This document shows positions 19,782-27,904 of a stretch of DNA of 29,701 nt, one piece after another (positions within the stretch are counted from its first letter, which is position 1; each line of letters opens with the position of its first letter). A program made the translations under genes and the position numbers. The notes below the pieces were generated by a model, which was not told the origin of the DNA, did not search any database, and was given only the letters and a program-made list of their open reading frames with translations. The stretch is from the NCBI GenBank assembly GCA_027943245.1, contig JANDJZ010000497.1:1-29701 (forward strand). The letters run 5' to 3'. The DNA is from Acanthamoeba sp. SK_2022b. Lineage: Eukaryota > Discosea > Longamoebia > Acanthamoebidae.

Positions 19782-21413
19782 CAAGTCTCGGGCGCAGGGC
19801 TCGGCTCCCTGGACCTACCTGTGCCCGTCCTGTCGCGCGCTCTCGCCAGTGATCCACTGCGAGCTCCCGTCCTCGCACGCGATCCGGCCATCGAGGCTCA
19901 TCGCCGCCTTGACGACCACGTAGGGCTTGCCGCTGGAGCGCTGGTGGACGAACGGAAGCAGCGACTGCCTGGCCTCCTCCTCGCACACGCCGACCACCAC
20001 CTCGACGCCGGACTCGCGCAGAAGCCTGCGACAGTCGCGTGGCCGGACAACCCACGAGATGAGCGCAGATACCCTGGCGACGAACGACGCGGGAGAGCGT
20101 ACTTGATGCCCTGACCGTTGACGCGGTCGTCGGGGTCGACGAAGGCGATCACCACGCGTGCGGCGCCGACCTCGAGCAGCTTCCGGTCGCAGGGCGGAGT
20201 GCGCCCGGTGTGATGGCACGGCTCCAGCGTAACGTAAAACGTGCTCCCTGTCAGAAAAAAACCAGAATAAAAATATTAAATATTAAATAATAAAAATAAA
20301 ATTGTCAGTTTGCCAAAGCTCGGCCGAGTGTAGAGGGGAGGCTTACCCTTGAGGTCGGCTGCCGTAGCGCCGTTCTCGAGTGCGTTCTGGATGGCCTTTA
20401 CCTCGGCGTGCGCCGTTCCGGCCTTGGCGTGGAACCCTCTGCGTTTCGCGTTAGCGGGCAACGAGCGTTCGTGGGGGCAACCAAGGCCATTACCTGCCGA
20501 GTATGCGACCGTCCTTGACGATGAGAGAGGCCACCCAGGGATTGGGCGGGGCCGTGTAGCGGCCCTTCTCGCCGAGGGCGATGGCCTGCCGCATGTAGTC
20601 CTCGTCCTGCCGCCGCACGCGCTCGGCCACGTCGTCGGCCGACTCGGCCGTCCACGCCCACGTGTCGGCGCCCTCCAGCTTCCTCAGCGAGCGATCGAAC
20701 TCGATGTTGACCTCGTCGCCCACGCGCTTCTTGCCGAGCGTCGTCACGGCCTGCGTGTGCGGGATGAGGCACACCTTGAACCGCTCCTCGTCCTCGCGCC
20801 ACTCGGCCACCGTCAGGCTCACGCCGTCGATGCATATCGAGCCCTTGTGGACCACGGGCAACCGCTGCTGGCGCTCACTCCCGAGTGTAGTTGATGATGT
20901 TGTAGAAGATGAAGATGATGGAGCAGAAGATGAGGTGGATGGCGGGACCTCACGGATGCGGCGGCGGCTCAGATCGATCCACAGGTCTCGCGAGCCGTCG
21001 GCGTTGGCCACGACCTCGCCCAAGGGGGCCACTGTGTCGACGTGGCCCGAGACAAAGTGGCCTCCCACCTGCTGGCCCAGCAGCAACGACAGCTCCAGAT
21101 TGACCTCGCGCCACGCCTCCTCATCATCGTCCTCAGGCGAGCTGTTCTTCTCCTTGTTGTGGCCCTGCTCCTCCTTGTCGTTGTTGCGTGCGGGCGAGGG
21201 AGCGAGGTTGGTGCGGTTGCGGGTCTCCTGCATGACCCCAAAGTAGGCCACGTCGTCGGTGAAGGTCACGGCCGTGAGACACACCCCATTGACGCTGATG
21301 GAGTCGCCCACCGTCGTCCGCTCGAAGAAGCCCGGCGCGCGAACCTCCAGCTGGTGCGTACGCCACGAGTAGCGTGCCAAGCCGACCCTCTGCACGATGC
21401 CTGTGTACACCAT
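19023..21413 (-). CDS. ribE-ribD: Riboflavin synthase-RibD deaminase/reductase fusion
   Basis: Minus-strand exons 21413-20494, 20438-20347, 20247-20103, 20025-19819, 19681-19251 and 19150-19023 join in phase to 640 residues. Residues 1-250 are riboflavin synthase with two lumazine-binding barrels: TGIVQRVG, NGVCLTAVTF, METs replaced by MQETRNRTNL, GGHFVSGHVD, then DGVSLTVAEW and LIPHTQAVTTLGKKRVGDEV. Residues 270-400 are the pyrimidine deaminase with zinc ligands His317, Cys348 and Cys357 and proton shuttle Glu319 (HAEV and EPCHHTGRTPPC). Residues 405-640 are the reductase (VVVKAAMSLDGRIA, ITGESARQDGHRLR, AIIVGSNTALKDRPRLNVR, LIEGGGKL). One polypeptide thus covers early deamination/reduction and the final dismutation step of riboflavin synthesis. 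The join lies within one exon, so it is not a gene-prediction artefact. Acidic and Ser-rich inserts occur in both barrels. Likely cytosolic. Confidence 0.92.
19717..19780. repeat. (TG)32 microsatellite in RibE-RibD intron
   Basis: Sixty-four bases of perfect TG repeat (CA in the gene's sense) lie inside the intron 19682-19818, between the linker and the reductase exon. Confidence 0.95.
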
Positions 21414-21621
21414 TTTCTTTCTTGTGCGAGTTGCTCGTTCGATTTGTGAGGGGTGCGGTGTTGAATGGAATGTGCAATATGAAGAATGGACAGCCGCGGC
21501 AGCGTCACGTTTGTTGCCCGCCTTCTTCTTGGAAGGTTCGTCTTCGGCGCCACTCGCTTGCGTCACCCGCCTCGTGCTCGCGAACGCCGGGGCACATTCG
21601 GGCCGAGGCGGAGTTTGCAAG

Positions 21622-22465
21622 ATGAAACAAGAAAAGATCTTTTCTCGATATTTGCATGGCACCATGCCAACCGCCGCTGCTGTGATGACACAGGGCGTGT
21701 TGGTCTTGCTATTGCTCGCGGGTCTCTGTAATTGGATACAAGGAAGTGCTTTAGTGTGCCGCAGCTGCGGATGGGAGCTGGTGAGCGGGCCGGCGGACAT
21801 GGTGGAGATCCTCAGCCCGTCTGCTGTGGCCACCTCCCGCATCGACCTCTTCAACCTGACCGGCCGCGCCAACTGGCAAAGCGACGGTGATGGCGTGGAC
21901 GAAAACTGGGAAGGCAAACAGCTGGTACAACGATTCGTGAACCCCTATGGCTTTGTGTTTGACGTCATCACGGCACGATGTAAGGCCCAGACCTACCTAC
22001 ATACTGACCAGCTCTTCTCGCAGCATACCTGGTTCGAGTGCGTATCCACCTTCACCTCATTGCGAGCCCTCTAACCGTGCACCTTTTTACAGAGGATACG
22101 CGTGGAAGTACGCACAATGTGAGCGCTGCGGTGGGCATCTCGGCTGGATCTACTTGCCTGAGGACATGCATGAGCACGAACACCACGGTCCGGCTCTTTC
22201 CGTGAGTTTCGACATGACCTCACTCTCTGTTTTCTTCTTCTTTCAGATCACGACACTGAAGCTGTGCTTGCTGCCTACGCGACCGCCCGAGACCAGTTTG
22301 TTGGCCTCTCGCTTCACGCAGTGACCACTGGTCCGTACAGCAGAACGTTTCGCTTTGCCTTCTTCTTGCTGATGCCTCTGTGCAGCTCAAGCCTATGTTT
22401 GGGACAAGCCCACGGCAGAAGTCGAGCACACGCACCAACAGAACCAAACCTGGGAGTGGATGTAA
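21622..22465 (+). CDS. Secreted CULT-domain (cereblon-like) protein
   Basis: Exons 21622-22037, 22093-22187, 22247-22330 and 22386-22465 join to 224 residues. A hydrophobic segment (VLVLLLLAGLCNWI, residues 26-39) ends in IQGSA and looks like a signal peptide; translation may instead start at Met15 or Met22. The rest is a CULT domain, the thalidomide-binding fold of cereblon: LVCRSCG (Cys46, Cys49), FVNPYGFVFD, QHTWFEGYAW, CERCGGHLGW (Cys148, Cys151) and DQFVGLSLHAV. The two Cys pairs should hold zinc. Trp137, Trp143 and Trp157 match the three ligand-cage tryptophans, with the same 6 and 14 residue spacing, and His135 precedes them as in cereblon. No Lon-like or DDB1-binding region is present, so it is not a ubiquitin-ligase receptor. 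Ligand unknown. It is divergent from the riboflavin gene, 208 bases apart. Confidence 0.87.
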
Positions 22466-22718
22466 TAATATCTTGTTGGTTTCGGTCCACCCAAGAGAAA
22501 GCGCCACGAGTGAGCGAGCCAACAAGTGTAGCTTCCCTAACGTTTGCCGTGACGTCTGCCGTGGTGGCCCGGTGATGCGTAGGTGTCAGTGCACGGCTCA
22601 TCGGCGATTCTATGTACCTGTGCGCTTCGCTCAGCAACGCGCCTACGCCAAGGTTGTGTTGCGCAAGTTGTTGTGTACCTCCTCGCCTCCCAACAGACTG
22701 AGGACCCGAGACTTGACA
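22466..22718. other. Convergent 3' region, CULT / CUE-NZF
   Basis: These 253 bases separate the two stop codons. Open frames persist on both strands, but exons joined here on the minus strand would need introns of about 29-34 bases, which is too short. No family is recognised, so the stretch is treated as 3' UTR and spacer. Confidence 0.3.
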
Positions 22719-23305
22719 TCAAGTGTGAGGATCTCGCTGTTCTTGAATCGACCGCCCTGTTGCGAAGACATTTGATGAACGCACGCCCACTTCTAACAGA
22801 CAAGGCGCCGTGTGGTGACAGCGTACGGAGAAGAGAAGCTCCTTTGCGGCGCGCTCATCGCAGTAGATGGTCGATCTGTGTTCGCTCCAGAACGTGTTCC
22901 ACCACGGCGGCACAACCATCGCCTCTTCCGTTCCCTTCGGCGCAAGCTTTAGTTTGTCTCTTTCATTTCCGCGAATTGTTTTGAAGAAAGGCAAAGGGGC
23001 CGGGGTACCGAAGGTGGTGGGGTGGAGGGGGCAACGCGAGGAGGAGGCAAAGAAGGGGCCTTGGGGTTGGGCGAGTCGCACATGGCGCACTGGCGGCTGT
23101 CCGCCGCGTTCGCGAACGTGCACGTTGCACAGGCCCACTCGGTCGGCGCCTCGGCCCTCTCGGTCCACCCCGCCAGCAGCGCCATCACCGCGTCGTCCAC
23201 CCTGCCGCCGTGCGCAGCAAGGGCACGACGTAGGTGGTCTTCACTGTGTTGAGGGAACATGCCCTTCAGCGTCGCCACGGTGGCGTCGTGTCCTGTCGTG
23301 GCCAT
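22719..23305 (-). CDS. CUE-NZF ubiquitin-binding protein
   Basis: Exons 23305-23009 and 22946-22719 (intron 22947-23008) give 174 residues. Residues 8-45 form a CUE domain with the MFP motif (LKGMFPQHSEDHLRRALAAH) and a closing ALL. A RanBP2/NZF zinc finger spans 57-80 with Cys59, Cys62, Cys73 and Cys76. Its Thr63-Phe64 and Met75 match the Npl4-type NZF surface that contacts ubiquitin Ile44, so ubiquitin binding is likely. A proline-rich linker leads to a C-terminal 75 residues (VPPWWNTFWSEHRSTIY, DERAAKELLFS) that I do not recognise. Its first half has strongly host-like codon use; the last 35 residues are less convincing and could be replaced by alternative splicing. The gene is divergent from paladin with only 122 bases between start codons. 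Its partner and pathway are unknown. Confidence 0.75.
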
Positions 23306-23427
23306 ACGGATTAGGAAAAATTAAGTTGAAAATTATAAACGCCCAAGCTTCCCTGCGGTCGTGCTTGCGGTCGGCTGATTGATTACAACCATCAATAGAA
23401 AGAGAGTAGCCAAGCACACAGCCCTGA
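23306..23427. promoter_or_regulatory. Compact bidirectional promoter, CUE-NZF / paladin
   Basis: Only 122 bases lie between the two divergent start codons. The interval is more A/T-rich than its surroundings and contains TATAAA at 23334-23339 on the plus strand, 89 bases before the paladin ATG. That element could serve as a TATA box for paladin. Both promoters and both 5' UTRs must fit here unless either gene has an upstream non-coding exon inside its neighbour. Confidence 0.4.
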
Positions 23428-26204
23428 ATGGAGGAGGAAAAGCTCGTGGTAGCAAGGCGCACGGGGCAGGTGCTCTACAAGGGGACCATTCTCAAGGCCG
23501 ACCACTGGCTCGGGGGGCACCAAAAGAGCCCTGTCCCCTTTCGCATCTCTGGCGCCCCCAACTTTCGCACCGTATGCACCCATCTTTTCATGCATCTAGT
23601 TTTTTAAATAAAAAATATTAATATTTATGAAATATCGTTGACCATAAATGACCGATTTCCAGGTACCTGCGATGCCAGTGTCTGGTGTGGCGCAGCCATC
23701 GCTGTTTGGCGTCCGTGCGGTGCTCAACCGCGTGTTTGGGCGTCCCAACCGGATCGAGCAGGTCGTGTGGTGCAACCTGCGTGAGGAACCCGTGATCTAC
23801 ATCAACGCTCGCCCGTTCGTGTTGCGCGAGTTCGATCACCCGCTCAGCAATCTCACTGCATACAAAGGTAGACGACGTTGTATACACATGGACCTAGCAG
23901 CTTCTAAATTGCCGTGCGTGACAGGCATGAGTTTGAGCAACCTTGAGGAAATGGAGGAGAGGCTCAAGGCCGACATCCTCGCTGAAGCCTCGCGCTATCA
24001 GGGCAACCTCCTCGTCCATGATGAGCTTGATGACGAGGTACTGACCTAACGCACTACTATTGTGGCGATTGCAATATGCTTGACCACAGCGGCTTTTATG
24101 TTGTGACTACAGTGCGCTTGTCCCATGTGGGAGGCCATCTCGTCCGAGAGTGTCATGACGCCCAAGGAAGCCTTCTTCACTCTGCAGAACGAAGGCTATC
24201 GAGTAAGTGCGCACGCTTGAGCCAGTTTTGAACTCAGACTCACCACCCGCGCAGGTGAGCTACTGGCGTATTCCCATCAACGCCGAACACTTTGCCAGCC
24301 ACGAGGCCATCGACACATTCGTGGACATGCTCAAATCGATAGACGAGAAAACCCACTTCATCTTCAACTGCCAAATGGGTATGGCCAACACGGCCTTCCT
24401 TCTTCACCGGCGTTCGAAGGGGACAGCAAGGTCATGACATGGGCCACTTTCGCGTGCAGGCAGGGGCAGGTCGACCATGTGCATGGTGATGGCCTCGTTG
24501 ATGTACATGTGGTGTCAGCTGGTCACCAAGCCGCTATCCTATCGGACCGAAGACGACGCCGAACAGGAGGTCAAGCTGGAAGAGGACCTGTTGACCAGCG
24601 GGGAGAAGAAGGCGCGCGTCCGCCGTACGCCCCAAAAGATCCACAGCTACGACCGATTCGTCTCCTACCTCGATTCCGCCAACTGGAAGAGAACGAGCGT
24701 CAGGTAGATGAACGGCCACAAACGTTGGAATGCGTCTGTTCGTTCTCTGTGGCTCAGTCCTTGTTTGTGTGTGTGGGGGTGCTCACACACAGGCACAGCG
24801 ACGTTGATGGCTACGCATCGTTCCGCAACGGCGAGTACAAGCCCGTGATGAACCTGATTCGCACTCTCAAGTATGGACACCAGACAAAGCAGGAGGTAGG
24901 CTCGCCCCTCCCTCGTCTGCCGCCGCACATGTTCCGATTTGGCCGACAACCTGGCCGGCTGGGGGCCTTCAACCGTGGCAGGTCGACCTGGCGATCGACG
25001 TGTGCGAACTGCTGCAGAACCTGCGTGAGGTTGTGCTGGAGTACAGGCTAAGGTATGTTGGTCCAAAGGCCAAATTGTATTAATTGTCTTTCTTTTATTT
25101 TTAATCCTTTATCATTCTTTTCTTTTTGCCTGCCTGTTATTGCTCGATTCGCTTGCGCTCGATCAGGTATGAGCAGACCAGGTTGCCCGAGGAGAGCCAG
25201 ATCTATCTGAACCAAGCCACCACCCTCCTGGAGAGATACGTGTACCTGATTGTGTTCAACGCCTACCTGTCCGAGCAAGCGCCGCTCCACTTCTCGGTGG
25301 CCTTTAGCGCGTGGCTCGCCGGGCGGGAGGAGATCAACAGCATCCTCGCCCAGATAAAGGCCGAGCCCAACAAGGCCCTGCGTATCACCGGCCAGCTCAT
25401 CTCGCAGCAAGGTAAGGCCAAGCAGGCAAAAGGGGACTCATCGTATGAGGACGAGGAGGCGGCTAGACTCGTCGATTCTCTGGACAATTCAGGGGACGAT
25501 GTTGTACGGAGCCGCAAGGGCGACGTCCTCAGCAAGAACATGATGATCAAGGCCGACCTCTACCAGTACAACCGCGCCAAGTACGGCGACAACGCCAGGT
25601 TGGTGGCCGTGAGCCCTGTACGACTTTCTTCTTGAGTGTTTTTTTGTCATTCATGTTTTTTTTTTTGGATTTTTGTTTTTGGTTATCATTTTTTATTGAA
25701 ATATACAGATATGGATTTGCTCATTATTTTTTTCAAATCTATTCAAGGATGTTTGCAATTTCCGTTCGGCCGAAGGCTACGACCACGTGCACGGCGTGGG
25801 ACAGTCGAGCGTTGAGGGCACGCGCAAGGTCATCTCCTACCTGGTCGACCTGGAACGCTCCAAGGACCCGTGCGTAGACCGGCACCATGCGACTCATGCT
25901 CAGCGAGCCCGTGGCCATCGCGCAATCATCTTACCCCTCATTCGAGCTGCAGGTCGGGGCAGGTGGACATTGTGTGGCTCAACCTGCGGGAGGAGCCCAT
26001 CATATTCATCAACTCGGCGCCCTACGTGCTGAGAGACGCCGAGCACCCGTTCAGCAACCTGGGCAGTTTCGAGGGCATCGCCCCCGACCATCTCGAGGAG
26101 ATGGAGCAGCGGCTTAAGGAGGACCTGCTGCGCGAGTGTGCCGTCTACGGCGGCAAGATCCTCGTACACGACGAAACCGACCTTCAGCAGGTACAGTCCG
26201 CCTG

Positions 26205-26270
<66 letters not shown>

Positions 26271-27835
26271 GTGTGATGTGTGGGTGTGATCAGTGCGTGC
26301 GTGTGTATTGAGGGAGCTAACGTGTTTTCTTCATTGAAGGTGGTTTCCTCGTGGCTCACCGTCGCTGTGGACAGCGAGACCGGACTGCCGGCCATCGAGA
26401 CCACGAACGAGGTGTTTGCAAAGGTGTCTCCATCGCAGTCGAGGCCGTGCAGCGTGGAGGGGCTCCGCTCCGTGAGCTACTACCGTGTGCCCGTCACGCC
26501 CGAACGGTGCCCCCCTCTCCCCTTTCTTTCGCAGCCGCATCTCTGCTGCTTTGCTTTCGTCTTGTTCACGCGAATGAACCCACTCTCGTCCAGCTCGCCC
26601 GAGGAGAAGGACTACAACGAGTTCACCAGGATCTTATCCACGGCTCCCGAGAACGCGCACATCGTCTTCAACTGTCAACAAGGGGTAGCCACATTTGTTG
26701 CTCATCTCTCCCTCTCTTTCCTGCTGGCGTGTTTGCTTATCGATGCGGCCGCGGCGCATGTGCGATGTGTGCGCGCGTGCAGGGCGGTCGCTCGACCGTG
26801 GGGATGGTGGCAGCCGTGCTCATCCAGATGTGGAGCAACCTGAAGAAGGCCGGCCTTCCCTTCGTGCCCGGCTTCCTGCCCGGTGCCTCCACTCAGGAAA
26901 GGCGGCGGGACAGGCGCGGCGAGTACGCCGCCATCATGGGCCTCGTTCGGACCCTGAACCAAGGCACCCATTCCCCACGCTGCACATACGCACACTCGCA
27001 CGCACACGCAGCCCATTGTCTCAACATCGAATCACGTGTCAGGCCAACTGCTCAAGCAGCAGCTCGACGCGGCCATCGATAGCTGCGCTAGCCTCACCAA
27101 CGTATGCTCTCCCTCTCTATGATTGGCAAAGGCAATCTCCAGTCGAAAATACTTTTAGGGTTAAAATATTAATATACTATAAAATACTATTTAAATAGTT
27201 TTCATTGTTTTTTATGTATAGAGATATGTTTTTTGACACTGTAGATATTAATGGCGTAGGTGCGAGACGTGGTGGCCGACATGTCGCGCGAGAAGCAGCA
27301 CACCGAAGACCGCACGCAGCAGGAGACCTTTGATAGGATGTGCACCAACTACCTGGAGCGCTACTTCTACCTGCTGCTCTTCAACAGCTACCTCTCCACG
27401 CAGGCGGCCGCCGGCTTCCCGCTGGCCTTCACGGAGTGGGTCAAGACCAAGAGCGAGATCGCCACGCTCACGCATCATATGCACGCCAACCCGCAGCAAG
27501 CGGTCAAGATCGACCTCCTGGCCGAGGAGTCGTCGACCGGCACGCCCACCGCCGAAGCGGCCGAGGCAGGCCAGACCAACAAGGGGCTGGAGACCGCCAG
27601 CAAGCTCCAGCGGGAGAACGAGATCAGGCAGGCCATCGTGGACCGAACCGGCGACGTGCTGGTGACCAACACCATCCTCAAGGCCGACCACTTCCCCGGC
27701 TGCCAGCGCAAGGGCCTGCTGCCTCGCCTCACCGGCGCGCCCAACTTCCGTCGCGTCGAGGGCATCGAAGTCAACGTCTACGGCGTGGCTCAGTGCACAA
27801 TCGAAGGTTCGGCCTCTCTCCCGCGCATGTGTGGC

Positions 27836-27904
<69 letters not shown>

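Noticed and set aside
19186..20055. Long minus-strand frame with a Thr-His repeat
   Set aside because: It reads through the (CA)32 intron of the RibE-RibD gene; splicing from 19819 to 19681 restores the reductase motif GHRLRAGSQAIIVGS.
22314..22637. A minus-strand open frame that could extend the CUE-NZF gene under the CULT gene's last exons
   Set aside because: Joining it requires introns of about 29 and 34 bases, shorter than any other here, and it would run antisense through two well-supported CULT exons.
26114..26404. Polyglutamine frame on the minus strand
   Set aside because: It is the reverse complement of the intronic GTT repeat in the paladin gene.
26423..26452. A possible 30-base intron within paladin exon 26340-26506
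   Set aside because: It is flanked by GT and AG and fits domain alignment, but is too short; the frame is open without removing it.
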